Shown here piece by piece: positions 50,549-63,538 of a stretch of DNA of 64,000 bases; position 1 is the first letter of the stretch, and every line of letters starts with the position of its first letter. The stretch is from Endomychus coccineus (lineage: Eukaryota; Arthropoda; Insecta; Coleoptera; Endomychidae): the NCBI GenBank assembly GCA_958510875.1, contig OY294070.1:47083139-47147138 (forward strand), in the 5' to 3' direction. Position numbers and translations under genes: made by a program. The notes below the pieces were generated by a model. It was not told the DNA's origin. It saw nothing but the letters and a program-made list of their open reading frames with translations, and did not search any database.

Positions 50549-53408
50549 GTGATGAATGTAAATAACAATGTCGAAAATTTTAAAATGTTGCACTCCAATA
50601 TAAGAAGCATTTGCAAAAATCATGATGAACTGAGAACATTCCTGAAGCAATTAAATTTTAATCTAGAATGCATTGTGTTAACAGAAACGTGGAATGTCCC
50701 GGATACGGATCTATTTGAATTACCTAATTATAATTTTTGATAAATAACAAAGGTCAAATAAATAAATGCGATGATATTATTGTCTATATTGAAAAAGATA
50801 TTTCTTTCACATTCAATATAATTGATAAAAATAATATATAGACGTTTATTTGAATTTATTCGATAAATCGTTCAACATTCTAACTTTATACCGCACACCT
50901 AGTTCGTGCCCAATTGATTTTAATAAAAGTTTGGATTTATATTTGTATTCAAAAAATTCAAATATGGATTTTGACTTTATCATAGGGGATCTCAATATAA
51001 ATATTTCAAGTACAAATAAATATGTAGATGAATATTTGAATATCTTGAGTGAGAATGGTTATAATTCTTGTAACAATGATTTTACAAGAATACAGGGCAA
51101 TGCAAAACCTTGTACTGATCATATTTTTCTGAAAGCTTCAACGAACATATCTGAAATTTTTATAAGGGATCATATGACAGATCATTACCCGATGTCTTGT
51201 CAACTTATAGTAACAAAAAATACTCAACAATCGCTTAGCAATTTGAATAGTGGAATCATTCGACTGGGCGAAAATAAATTAAAAAAAGAAATTTCAGAGT
51301 ACTCTTGGCACACATTCAATGAAATGCAAGATATTAATATAATAATGGACACATTTGTCAATAAGATAACCAATTCTATAAGACAATGCTCTTATGTAGG
51401 TGAATAAAAACAAAAGAAAACTTGGATTACCGAGAGTCTTATTGAATCAGTGAAACGTGAAGAAAAATTATATAAAATGTATCGTGCTGATAAAAACAAT
51501 GAAGAGCTTGAAAATAATTACAAAAAATATAGAAATACATTAATGGAAGTAATAGGAATAGCGAAAAAGACTTACTATCAAAAACAACTAGATGCATATA
51601 GAAATAACTCCATGCAATTGTGGAATATTGCGAAGGAAATAACTAATAAAACTGAAAGTAAAAAAATAATCGAACGAATTGAAACTGATGATGAAATTAT
51701 AACAAATAAATAAAAAATTGGTACAAAATTTAATAACCATTACGCGATAGTAGAGGAACTTGGCAAAAAAAAATTCAATGATGTGATTCATACTCGGAAA
51801 GAAAAACATTAAACACTAATTCATTTTATATCTTTCTCACTGATCCGACCAAAATAACAGAAACGATAGAATCCTTGAAAAGCAAAACAGCCACTGGATA
51901 TGACGGAATAAGAGCCGAACACTTAAAATTAATTAAAAACGATATTTCAGAATCTATTTTAATGAATAAAATATTTGAAACAGGGGTATTTCCAAAGAGC
52001 TGCAAAACTTCTGTCATAAAACCTTTATACAAGAACGGAGATGAATTGAAGGTAGAAAATTATAGGCCAATCTCTCTGATTACTAATATTGCAAAAATTA
52101 TAGAGAAATTATTAAAAAAACATTTATTATGAAATATAATTTGATTTCGGAGAAACAATATGGATTTTCGAAAAAAACATTTCAATGAAGGACGCCAGGT
52201 TACACGTTACAAACCTGATAGGTAATTCACTGGACAAAGAGGAAAAAGCATTAGCTGTATTTATTGATCTAAAAAATGCATTCGACACGTACCTCACGAG
52301 CACTTACTGCGCAGTTTACAAGATATTGGTATAAGGAATAAAGAGTTAAAATTGTTTCAAAGTTATTTATCCAAAAGGAGGCAATATGTTGAGATAGGTA
52401 ATGAGATGAGTGAGTCAATAAGTACAAAATTTGGAATTCCACAACGTACGGTTGTCGGACCAATTTTATTTAATATACATTTTAACAATATATTCTCTAT
52501 TAATTCCCAAGAGAAAGTTATCTGTTTGGCGAATGACACTGTTGTATTTCACGAAGATACGCCATGGGAGATTATGAAACTTGAAGTAGAATAAGATCTA
52601 ATAAAAATAAAAAAAATGGATTAATTACAAATCACTCACGATGAACTTTGCAAAACCGTGTATATACCTTTTGGTTTATATAAAAATTCATTGCCTGAGT
52701 TTAACAGTTTATGTCTAAAACTATAAAATGAGTTACAAATTGAAATGAAATTGGCAATGCTCACTAAGTATCTCGGTATTACAATTGATGCTCATCTGAA
52801 ATGAGATTTTCATATAAATTACGTGGTGCAGAAATTGAGGAATACGGTTTATGAATTTAAACATTTAAAAGAAGTTCTAGATTTAAAACATTTGAAAACT
52901 TCATTTCATTCGCTAGTAGAATCGCATCTACGGTATGAATTGTTATCTTGGGGTGGCGTGAAAGTCACATACACTCATTAGAAATTATACAGAAACGGTT
53001 TATTCGTGTATCACTTGAAGAACCCTTTTACTGTACATCAGATAATTTATTTAAAAATTCAAAACTATTAGATTATTATAATATCAGATTAGATATCAGA
53101 CAGCTTTTTTATTACAAAGTTTTATAGAGAGAGTACCTCAAAAAAAGATTTACAAATTTAAATCTACATGAACATGATACCAGACATGGAAAACAATATT
53201 ATTTACATCCTTTTGCAAATAAAACATTTGGACAGAGATCTTATACCTTTTTAGCTCCTAAATTATCCAATGATTTACCACAAAATATTTTTAATTCAAA
53301 GTATTTCAGAAATTTAAAAATCTATTTATTCAATTACATTGTCTGTATGCATAGATTTGCTATACATTCAAAAATTGATCTGAAAAACCTTTATCAAATA
53401 TCAAATTA
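50549..53408 (+). pseudogene. LINE D ORF2: endonuclease and reverse transcriptase, broken
   Basis: The AP-like endonuclease has LHSNIRSICKNHDELRTFL, CIVLTETW, IIGDLNINI (50980) and TDHIFLKAS with DHYPMSC (51115-51190). The linker has TWITESLIESVKREEKLYK. Reverse transcriptase blocks are KTATGYDGIRAEHLK (51880), NYRPISLITNIAKIIE (52055), IDLKNAFDT (52263), GIPQRTVVGPILFNI (52432) and a FADD box mutated to LANDT (52527). The C-terminus persists to about 53400. Stops are frequent, including at 50740 and 51405. Confidence 0.7.
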
Positions 53409-54034
53409 AACAGAAAAGTATTATCAGTATTATTATTATTATTATTATTATTCGATACTAGGTCTGATTCACTCGAAAATCCAATAAATTTATTTTTATT
53501 CCCTGCATTCCCTGTTAAGCACTAAATTCAAACCTAATTATTTTTGTTGAATTACTGCTTTATTGTCTTCAACCCATAGATCATTGATTTCATTGTTTAA
53601 ATATTATACAAATAACGGCAAAGTGAAAGCAAATAATAAAGCTGTCATCATGATGAGTAAAATTATTTTGTTGTTAATGTTGAGAGAATAATGTTATGGC
53701 TGTTATATTTTCATTGCATGATATTGAAATATCATCTATTCATTACTATATATTACTTGTTATATCAATTTTATTATCTTTCTAATTAATTAATGAATTT
53801 TAGTATTCTTGTAATATTGAACTGTATTGTATTCTCTTTCAAGCAATCAAATGTATGATTCGGTAAAAATGTATTCTGTTTGTGATTATTAACATTGTGT
53901 TTTCAATCACTTACAAGATATTTTTATCTTTTGTGATCAATGCCTATTGTAAACTTCTGTTATACTGTTATTTGTTATCTTATTATATGTACCTGTAAAC
54001 GTTTACAATAAATTGTTATTATTATTATTATAAT

Positions 54035-54990
54035 TGAAATGGAAACCACGGCGGGAGTCCAGCAGGGCTCAGTCATGAGACCATTATTATGAAACATATC
54101 ATATGATGGAGTTTTGGGGATACAATACCCAGAAGGGGCACATGCAACAGCCTATGCTGATGATTTGGCACTGGTAGTGAAGGGATACAATAAAAAAAAT
54201 TTGATAGAAAAAACAGAAAAGCTCTGGATAAAATCGCGACATGGATGAAAGACAATAATTTAGAAGTGACACCACAAAAGACGACAGAGGCTGTACAATT
54301 GATTGGATGAAGAGAGAAGGAAGTTTTGGATTCGAAGACATTGAAATAAAAAGAAAAGAAGAGGTAAAATATTTAGGAGTAACTGTACACAAAAGGTTAA
54401 TCTTCGGAAACCACATACAACGAGTGACACACAAAGCTTTGAAAACAATAGAAAAAATAGAAATAATGCTACCAAATATAGGGGGACCTTCTGAAAATGA
54501 AAGGAAACTATTATGCCTGTGTCACATCAATACTATTGTACGCAGCCTCAATATGAGCAGAAGCTAGAGGTGAAAAAATATAGAAGGTGAATAAAAAAGA
54601 CACACAGAATAATGTCTATATGCATAGTCAAGGCATACAGGACGGTGTCCACTGAGGTGGCCGAATTAATTGCGAGTCAAATACAGATAGACCTAAAAGC
54701 GAAAGAAAGGAAGAAGGAATGCAAGGCAAAGCAAAACAAGACAAAGACATATGAGTTGGAGGAAAGCTTAATAACAGAATGGGAGGAGAGATGGAGAGAT
54801 AACAGAACAGATAAAGCCAAATGGATAATATATTAATCCAAGACTGGAAAAAATGGACACACGAAGAAAATGACTTTCACCTAACACAGATTTCAACAAT
54901 TGGATTGGATTGGGATCAGGCGCGTCTCCAGGTGACGGATAGGGGAAAATTCACGACCGTGTTGCCAGCGAGATCGGGGGTAGGAGGGAA
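54035..54990 (+). mobile_element. R1-type LINE C, right part
   Basis: It opens with ETTAGVQQGSVMRPLL and YADDLALVVKGY (54150), continuing the palm missing from 49590, then VKYLGVTVHKRL (54368) and AYRTVSTEVAELIA (54630), both standard thumb-region blocks of R1-type ORF2. It ends in the C-terminal region (WIIY, 54825) before new LINE leader sequence. Confidence 0.65.
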
Positions 54991-56460
54991 ATTAAATAGC
55001 TCCCGTGGACCAACAGTCTCATGAGACTAAACATGAATAGACAAACAAACGGAGAAGAAGTTTACGGAGCAGGGGCGGGATACCCCAGTTCCCGTCATGG
55101 AAAGGGCGATGGAATAATCCTGGAGCAGGCCCACCTTGACGGTCATCTTACGACTGCCAACATTACAAATCACGATGACAACACTGGCAATTGGACACAT
55201 GACCATGGCTTCCTTACGAATAATAACTCAAACTCTTCTCAACAGGAGATTATTAACAAAAGGTATATGACCTGGAACTCGTCAAACGAGCACTCGGCCG
55301 ACAAAAATTGTCATATCAAAAAAGGTAAATGGAGTCGAACCATTCCCAAAAACACAAGGCCCCCAAGCACAAACAGGAAACAAGCGGTATACTCCTCTAA
55401 AATAGTCATAACAGATAGTTCCACAGATTAGGACAATTATAGAACTCCTACAAACGAAAAAAAGTCCCCAGACCTTCTTGAAACCAAAGTAACAACTCCA
55501 AACAAATGTACAAACAACAAATTCAAATTAACCCCAATCACAAAAAAACGTCACTCCAACAAACTAGAGGCTGTTATAGAGGCAGATCAACTAGGTCGGA
55601 AGAAAATTCTTCAAACCAGGACGAACTCAGGCACTTGACGGCCTACATAAGATCATAAAAAACGTACATCTGCAAGTAAAAAATCTGTAGACATCATTCA
55701 ACAACACATCAAAGACATGAGCAAAACACTTGATCCATCGAAAAGGGCAAGGAAAGAATTATCCGGGGAACTAGAGGGAATAGTTACCGCTCCTAAGATA
55801 CGTCTAGATGAGTCTGTATCTCAAAACACACAAATTCCTGTTCTTAGAAACAGGATCAACACCCTTGAAACCTAACTAAAGGATGCGGAAGAAACAGTAA
55901 ACACCATCACAACTCAAGGATAATGACATTTTCTCCGCTCCGGCAGATAGAGACCTAGTGGTTTTCATTCAGCCCGATACCACAGACATGTAAGGGCTTC
56001 CTCTTAAATTCTTTCAGAATTTCATGGGTCCTGACCCCCCAAGAAGTCTCCCAAGAAGGACATGGAGGAATAATAACGGTCCCGTCAACCACCAGGATCG
56101 GAAACCGGAAAGACCATCTCCAATGTAGAAATATTCACTATGCCATCACCGATACAAATAACCCTAGGCAACCCCCTTCGGTAGAATGTCTTTATACCTA
56201 CATTAATAAAATCATAGATTTTTCTATACAATCTGGGAAAAAGATCATTGCCATACCCTACATGGGCACATATGGCATTGAAATAGTGGAGAAAATATCT
56301 GAATACCTTGTCAGGAACTACAACATCAAAATAGAACTGTATGGCGTCAAAAAACCAGAAAATGCTTAGGAATGAACTAAACAAAATTCCTATGGTCAAT
56401 ATAAACATAGGTGACATCACCTCTAGCAGATCAGCGTGAGGTGGGTACCAAAACGCAACC
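54990..56460 (+). mobile_element. R1-type LINE E, left part (5' leader and ORF1)
   Basis: A frame 55021-55431 (MRLNMNRQTNGEEVYGAGAG) and downstream broken frames show Lys/Ser/Thr-rich ORF1 content. Around 55980-56430 there is VFIQPDTTDM-like and EIFTMPSPIQITLGN sequence. The zinc-knuckle end of the same ORF1 (CRKCTALGHSAK) appears only after LINE F, at 57840-57880. Confidence 0.5.
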
Positions 56461-56469
56461 CTTATAACG

Positions 56470-57727
56470 GAAGAAAAAATTTACAAAATTCTTCTAAATA
56501 TCAAATATCATGATACCTCTCCAAAGCTTTTGATTGTTCGAATCATAAACTTTTCTTGGAAAAACTAGACAAAGTGGGTATACGAGGTACTCCGAACGAT
56601 CTGCTTGCATCATATTTGGGTAACCGCAGACAAGTAGTGGTGTTAAATGTGAATGGTGAAAAGTATGTGTCCGATTCTTGTACTTCTAATGTTGGTGTCC
56701 CCCAAGGGAGCTGCCTTGGTTCACTTCTTTTTATTATTTATATAAATGATTTATGTAAATGCATAATAAATGGATCGCATATAGTAAACTTTGCCGATGA
56801 CTCTAACATCGTTATTAGGGGGCCAACATTTGAAGACGTTGATAGTACTGGACACATACTTTTCTCAAATATCAGAAATTGGATGAATGCTAACAATTTA
56901 ATAATAAATGAGGAAAAATCTAATTGTATTATGTTTAGAGCGGACAGATCACGAATACTCTGTCCAGAAAATATCACCTTAGATAATGTTAACTTTACTG
57001 TCTCTTCTAGCACGAAGCTTTTGGGAATATGTATAGATGAACATTTAAAGTGGAATGAGCATATCACTTATCTATGTACAACGTTTAGTAAAGTATGCTT
57101 CGCTCTAAAATCATTGTCACGATTTCTAGACACTACTGTATTGAAAGCTGTATACTATGCAAACTTCTACTCCCATTTACAGTATGGAATAGTAGTGTGA
57201 GGAGGGTCAACCAATCTGGAAGACTTATTCCTCCTGCAGAAAAGAGCTGTCAGAGTAATGTTCCGGATGAAATCTCTGGAATCGTGCAGAGGAGTTTTCA
57301 GAACAAATGCCATGCTCACTGTTCCTGGGATATATCTATATAGATGTCTAGTAAATCTCTCTAACTATCCTGAAAATTTCAAAAAATTTATGAATGTACA
57401 TGAGTACACAACTAGGAATATATGTAATTTCGCATTGCCAATCCATAGGTTCTAACTAACAGAGAAGGGCAGTATATATTTATGCATGAAAGTGTTCAAT
57501 AAATTGCTACTTCACATTAAAAGAGTCTTATTCAAAATATTTCAATAAACTTGTGCATAATTTTATTTGTAAATGTGAGCCATATACAGTTAGGGAATTT
57601 TTATAGTAATATATAAGGTAGTAGTAAACCCGACTTATTTCAAACATGTATCTTGTTATATATCCCAATGTGTAACCTGCTGTATGTCCCATGAAATTAA
57701 TAAATTATTCATATTCTTATTCTTACA
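56470..57727 (+). mobile_element. 5'-truncated CR1/Jockey-like LINE F inserted in LINE E
   Basis: Reverse transcriptase starts mid-palm with SKAFDCSNHKLFLEKLDKVG (56515), after which the frame 56556-57200 is open: LLASYLGNRRQVV, VGVPQGSCLGSLLFIIYIND (56692), NFADDSNIVI (56788) and KLLGICIDEHLKWNEHI (57017). A shift near 57198 leads to the C-terminal QKRAVRVM-type block and 57258-57455. A 3' UTR ending in AATAAATTATTCATATTC precedes the return to LINE E at 57728. It is 5'-truncated, as LINE insertions commonly are. Confidence 0.75.
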
Positions 57728-58062
57728 GGCTGGTCCACAAGTAGAATTGAAGAGAGACTAATTGTATCAGAATGTAAAATGCTGGGAGAACTCAACTCAC
57801 TCTGAATCTAAGTGCCCCGGCCCGGACCGCAGGACAGTTTGCCGGAAATGCACTGCCCTGGGACATTCCGCGAAATGAAAAAAGAAGAATCCACCAAAAA
57901 TCTATAACCCATCAAGAAGATTCTCCAGATCAACACCAACCGTAGCAGGGAATCTCATGACCTAGAAAATTCTTTCTCAGCTGAGCATAAAATAGAAACC
58001 AAATCTCAAACACATCCAAAACATGTTATGGATTTCTGACCAAAACAACGACACGGCAATAA

Positions 58063-61000
58063 GAATGAACAATCAATCCCTTACACTTCAAAAATCAGGA
58101 CAGAGAAAAAACTTTTTCTGGAATCAAATAATATCCGTATATATTTTCCTCCAAATGATCACAACGCATCATTTGTTACATCCATCTCTTCATTGATTGA
58201 ATGAACAATCAATCCCTTACACTTCAAAAATCAGGACAGAGAAAAAACTTTTTCTGGAATCAAATAATATCCGTATATACTTTCCTCCAAATGATCACAA
58301 CGCATCATTTGTTACATCCATCTCTTCATTGATTGAATGAACAATCAATCCCTTACACTTCAAAAATCAGGACAGAGAAAAAACTTTTTCTGGAATCAAA
58401 TAATATCCGTATATACTTTCCTCCAAATGATCACAACGCATCATTTGTTACATCCATCTCTTCATTGATTGAATGAACAATCAATCCCTTACACTTCAAA
58501 AATCAGGACAGAGAAAAAACTTTTTCTGGAATCAAATAATATCCGTATATACTTTCCTCCAAATGATCACAACGCATCATTTGTTACATCCATCTCTTCA
58601 TTGATTGAATGAACAATCAATCCCTTACACTTCAAAAAATCAGGACAGAGAAAAAACTTTTTCTGGAATCAAATAATATCCGTATATACTTTCCTCCAAA
58701 TGATCACAACGCATCATTTGTTACATCCATCTCTTCATTGATTGAATGAACAATCAATCCCTTACACTTCAAAAATCAGGACAGAGAAAAAACTTTTTCT
58801 GGAATCAAATAATATCCGTATATACTTTCCTCCAAATGATCACAACGCATCATTTGTTACATCCATCTCTTCATTGATTGAATGAACAATCAATCCCTTA
58901 CACTTCAAAAATCAGGACAGAGAAAAAACTTTTTCTGGAATCAAATAATATCCGTATATACTTTCCTCCAAATGATCACAACGCATCATTTGTTACATCC
59001 ATCTCTTCATTGATTGAATGAACAATCAATCCCTTACACTTCAAAAATCAGGACAGAGAAAAAACTTTTTCTGGAATCAAATAATATCCGTATATACTTT
59101 CCTCCAAATGATCACAACGCATCATTTGTTACATCCATCTCTTCATTGATTGAATGAACAATCAATCCCTTACACTTCAAAAATCAGGACAGAGAAAAAA
59201 CTTTTTCTGGAATCAAATAATATCCGTATATACTTTCCTCCAAATGATCACAACGCATCATTTGTTACATCCATCTCTTCATTGATTGAATGAACAATCA
59301 ATCCCTTACACTTCAAAAATCAGGACAGAGAAAAAACTTTTTCTGGAATCAAATAATATCCGTATATACTTTCCTCCAAATGATCACAACGCATCATTTG
59401 TTACATCCATCTCTTCATTGATTGAATGAACAATCAATCCCTTACACTTCAAAAATCAGGACAGAGAAAAAACTTTTTCTGGAATCAAATAATATCCGTA
59501 TATACTTTCCTCCAAATGATCACAACGCATCATTTGTTACATCCATCTCTTCATTGATTGAATGAACAATCAATCCCTTACACTTCAAAAATCAGGACAG
59601 AGAAAAAACTTTTTCTGGAATCAAATAATATCCGTATATACTTTCCTCCAAATGATCACAACGCATCATTTGTTACATCCATCTCTTCATTGATTGAATG
59701 AACAATCAATCCCTTACACTTCAAAAATCAGGACAGAGAAAAAACTTTTTCTGGAATCAAATAATATCCGTATATACTTTCCTCCAAATGATCACAACGC
59801 ATCATTTGTTACATCCATCTCTTCATTGATTGAATGAACAATCAATCCCTTACACTTCAAAAATCAGGACAGAGAAAAAACTTTTTCTGGAATCAAATAA
59901 TATCCGTATATACTTTCCTCCAAATGATCACAACGCATCATTTGTTACATCCATCTCTTCATTGATTGAATGAACAATCAATCCCTTACACTTCAAAAAT
60001 CAGGACAGAGAAAAACTTTTTCTGGAATCAAATAATATCCGTATATACTTTCCTCCAAATGATCACAACGCATCATTTGTTACATCCATCTCTTCATTGA
60101 TTGAATGAACAATCAATCCCTTACACTTCAAAAATCAGGACAGAGAAAAAACTTTTTCTGGAATCAAATAATATCCGTATATACTTTCCTCCAAATGATC
60201 ACAACGCATCATTTGTTACATCCATCTCTTCATTGATTGAATGAACAATCAATCCCTTACACTTCAAAAATCAGGACAGAGAAAAAACTTTTTCTGGAAT
60301 CAAATAATATCCGTATATACTTTCCTCCAAATGATCACAACGCATCATTTGTTACATCCATCTCTTCATTGATTGAATGAACAATCAATCCCTTACACTT
60401 CAAAAATCAGGACAGAGAAAAAACTTTTTCTGGAATCAAATAATATCCGTATATACTTTCCTCCAAATGATCACAACGCATCATTTGTTACATCCATCTC
60501 TTCATTGATTGAATGAACAATCAATCCCTTACACTTCAAAAATCAGGACAGAGAAAAAACTTTTTCTGGAATCAAATAATATCCGTATATACTTTCCTCC
60601 AAATGATCACAACGCATCATTTGTTACATCCATCTCTTCATTGATTGAATGAACAATCAATCCCTTACACTTCAAAAATCAGGACAGAGAAAAAACTTTT
60701 TCTGGAATCAAATAATATCCGTATATACTTTCCTCCAAATGATCACAACGCATCATTTGTTACATCCATCTCTTCATTGATTGAATGAACAATCAATCCC
60801 TTACACTTCAAAAATCAGGACAGAGAAAAAACTTTTTCTGGAATCAAATAATATCCGTATATACTTTCCTCCAAATGATCACAACGCATCATTTGTTACA
60901 TCCATCTCTTCATTGATTGAATGAACAATCAATCCCTTACACTTCAAAAATCAGGACAGAGAAAAAACTTTTTCTGGAATCAAATAATATCCGTATATAC

Positions 61001-61239
61001 TTTCCTCCAAATGATCACAACGCATCATTTGTTACATCCATCTCTTCATTGATTGAATGAACAATCAATCCCTTACACTTCAAAAATCAGGACAGAGAAA
61101 AAACTTTTTCTGGAATCAAATAATATCCGTATATACTTTCCTCCAAATGATCACAACGCATCATTTGTTACATCCATCTCTTCATTGATTGAATGAACAA
61201 TCAATCCCTTACACTTCAAAAATCAGGACAGAGAAAAAA
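58063..61239. repeat. 136-bp satellite, at least 23 copies, derived from LINE E ORF2
   Basis: The landmark AATCAATCCCTTACACTTCA recurs every 136 bp from 58071 (next at 58207, 58343 and so on) until the N gap. Units are almost identical; visible differences are T for C in the first copy and single-A changes in A-runs (58630s, 60010s). The first copy is in continuity with the endonuclease coding sequence upstream, so the array arose in situ. 136 is not a multiple of three, so it destroys the frame. It ends in the assembly gap, so true copy number is unknown. Confidence 0.97.
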
Positions 61240-61439
61240 NNNNNNNNNNNNNNNNNNNNNNNNNNNNNNNNNNNNNNNNNNNNNNNNNNNNNNNNNNNNN
61301 NNNNNNNNNNNNNNNNNNNNNNNNNNNNNNNNNNNNNNNNNNNNNNNNNNNNNNNNNNNNNNNNNNNNNNNNNNNNNNNNNNNNNNNNNNNNNNNNNNNN
61401 NNNNNNNNNNNNNNNNNNNNNNNNNNNNNNNNNNNNNNN
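61240..61439. other. Assembly gap of 200 N
   Basis: Exactly 200 N, most likely a placeholder of unknown true size, immediately after the tandem array; apparent frames across it are meaningless. Confidence 0.98.
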
Positions 61440-61951
61440 TTGACTAGAAAAAAGCAAAAATAATTCTACTGCTAGAATCCAACAAGTCAATAGACTCCCT
61501 CAACGCATTCAGACCCATTTGCCTTCTTAATACGCCAGGTAAAACTCTAGAACATCTTATACAGGCTAGACTGTCCTCCTTTCTGGGAGAAAATAGTCTT
61601 CTCTTGCCCGTATCAGAAAAGAATGTTCCGCAGCATCTTCACCATTGACATCGAAAATGCGTTCAATTCAGCACCCTGATCCAAAATACTGGAGAAGATT
61701 GAACTCATCCAGCTAGACGAAGACATCAGGCTCGTAAGAAATAGCTACCTCTACGAAAGGTCAATCAGGTTAATTTACGAAGGGGAAACCAGACATCAAT
61801 AGTGGAGTCTCTCAGGATTCTATCCTTGATCCAACCTTGTGAAACGTGTTCTACATTGGGATTATAGACGTTGAACTCCCAGATGGTTCAATCACCTCTG
61901 CCTTTGCTGATGACTTAGCCGTTGTCAGTAGATACAGTGGGCGCGCTTTGG

Positions 61952-62190
61952 GACCGGAAGTATGACGTCACTTCCGGTCTGTGCTCCGATGTTTGTTATT
62001 GTCAGGTCTCCACTTCCGGTCTGTGCTGGCGATGTGTGTAATTAGTGTTATCGGGTAGATAACGTTATCGGCTAGATAGCGTTATCAGTGTTTGTGAGTC
62101 ACCCGGTCTGGCGATGGGCATCCAGTGTGTGTAATTAGTGTTATCGGGTAGATAACGTTATCGGTAGATAGCGTTATCAGTGATTGCGAG
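61952..62190. repeat. Terminal arm of Polinton C: ETS-CRE palindrome and GATA-like direct repeats
   Basis: GACCGGAAGT (61952-61961) and ACTTCCGGTC (61970-61979) form a perfect 10-bp inverted pair around an 8-base centre that makes TGACGTCA (61963-61970). A further CTTCCGGTCTG lies near 62011. A ~108-bp unit with GTGTGTAATTAGTGTTATCG, GATAACGTTATC and GATAGCGTTATC is repeated (62034-62095 and 62128-62192). Confidence 0.8.
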
Positions 62191-62602
62191 TTTGGTTGTT
62201 TGAATTTGATCTACGTATAAATAGAAATGCTTAGTTTGGAATATTAATCTTATCAACGAGGTTTCCTGTCAACAACAAGTCGTAACTTGTAGATTGTGTG
62301 GTATATAATAGAGCGATTGTACTCAATTTTAAACGGAAACAGATAACACTTTGTTTTGCAACCAACTGATTGTATGCGGTTGATATTTTATCTACGAGAA
62401 ATGCTTAGTTTGAAATATTAATGTTATCAACAACAAAATGAGAACGTAAACTGTTTCCTGTGCTGATATTGATAACTCAGCAAATTATCGTGGGAATGTG
62501 TCACGTAGGCAACTGTAGGAATCGCGCGCAGCGTTGATAAGAAGGTGGAAATGGTATTGTCTCGAACATAATTTAATCATTGCACATTTGATTCTCTAAC
62601 GA

Positions 62603-63524
62603 GCGACTCGTGTTTTTTGTGTGGTGCAATTTGAGGTAAGTCCATATTATTATTATTATTATTTGATTGAGAAAACTCTCATTTCAAGTTGATATGTTTC
62701 AAATTAATTTCAAATCAATATGATTCGTATGATAATAAACTCGATTTAGGGAACTTTTATTTCAAATTGGTACATTTCAAATTAACTTCATGTCAACAAG
62801 CTAGCTCTTCACTTAAATTCACACCGATTATTACATTTACTTACTATTGTACACTCAGATTCACACCGATTATTACATTTACTAACTATTGTTTTCTCGA
62901 TCGATGTTTTGGAAATATACCGAATTCTTTTGAGTAATATTTATCCTTGTTCAATTTGTGGTAAGTCTATATTATTATTATTATTTGATTGAGAAAACTC
63001 TCATTTCAAGTTGATATATTTCAAATTAACTCCAAATGAATATGATTCGTATGATAATAAACTCGATTTAGAAAACTTTTATTTCAAATTGGTACATTTA
63101 AAATTAACTTCATGTCAACAAGCTAGCTCTTCACTTAAATTCACACCGATTATTACATTTACTCACTATTGTACACCCAGATTCACACCGATTATTACAT
63201 GTACTAACTATTGTTTTCTCGATCGATGTTTTGGAAATATACCGAATTCTTTTGAGTAATATTTATCCTTGTTATAGTTCAAATGAATATTATTCGTATG
63301 ATAATAAACTCGATTTAGGGAACTTTTATTTCAAATTGGTACATTTCAAATCAACTTCATGTCAACAAGCTAGCTCTTCACTTAAATCCACAGCGATTAT
63401 TACATTTACTTACTATTGTACACTCAGATTCACACCGATTATTACCATTACTGACTATTGCTTTCTCGATCGATGTTTTGGAAATATACCAAAAAATTTT
63501 GAATAATATTCATCCTTGTTATAG
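62603..63524 (+). promoter_or_regulatory. Leader exon and 5'-UTR intron of the Polinton C small gene, with tandem repeats
   Basis: The leader (GACTCGTGTTTTTTGTG, 62605-62621) ends GAG at 62635 before donor GTAAGT. The acceptor TTGTTATAG ends at 63524, 14 bases before the ATG at 63539. The intron is largely three tandem copies of a ~250-320-bp unit (landmark ATGATAATAAACTCGATTTA near 62730, 63051 and 63299); a second GTAAGT occurs in the duplicated part at 62959. The frames within it (62689, 63011, 63231) are repeats of each other and not genes. Confidence 0.6.
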
Positions 63525-63538
63525 ATATTCATATCATA

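Larger units (their letters stand above)
49640..54032 (+). mobile_element. CR1/Jockey-like LINE D, nearly full-length, dead
   Basis: ORF1 (49660-50375) and ORF2 (50549-about 53400) are followed by a 3' UTR ending in a TTATTATTATTA microsatellite at 54012-54032. It sits inside LINE C. Terminal TTA repeats resemble the short 3' repeats used by CR1-group elements. Multiple stops and shifts inactivate it. Confidence 0.7.
57728..61926 (+). mobile_element. R1-type LINE E, right part, with internal satellite and gap
   Basis: It resumes with the ORF1 knuckle CRKCTALGHSAK, then the ORF2 endonuclease start ILQINTNRSRESHDLE (57925). The endonuclease coding sequence is interrupted by the 136-bp array (58063-61239) and the N gap. 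After the gap come reverse transcriptase blocks FRPICLLNTPGKTLEHLI (61510), TIDIENAFNSAP (61645), SILDPTLWN-like sequence (61830) and SAFADDLAVVSR (61905). It ends abruptly where Polinton C begins. Confidence 0.7.

Noticed and set aside
58063..61239. CRISPR-like regular repeats
   Set aside because: Units are contiguous 136-bp head-to-tail copies with no variable spacers, and the locus is eukaryotic LINE sequence; it is a satellite.
61189..61490. Frames running through the N gap
   Set aside because: They consist of unknown residues; meaningless.
62689..63506. Three similar plus-strand frames of 82-91 aa
   Set aside because: They are copies of one tandem repeat in the predicted 5'-UTR intron; differences are not codon-biased and there is no family match.
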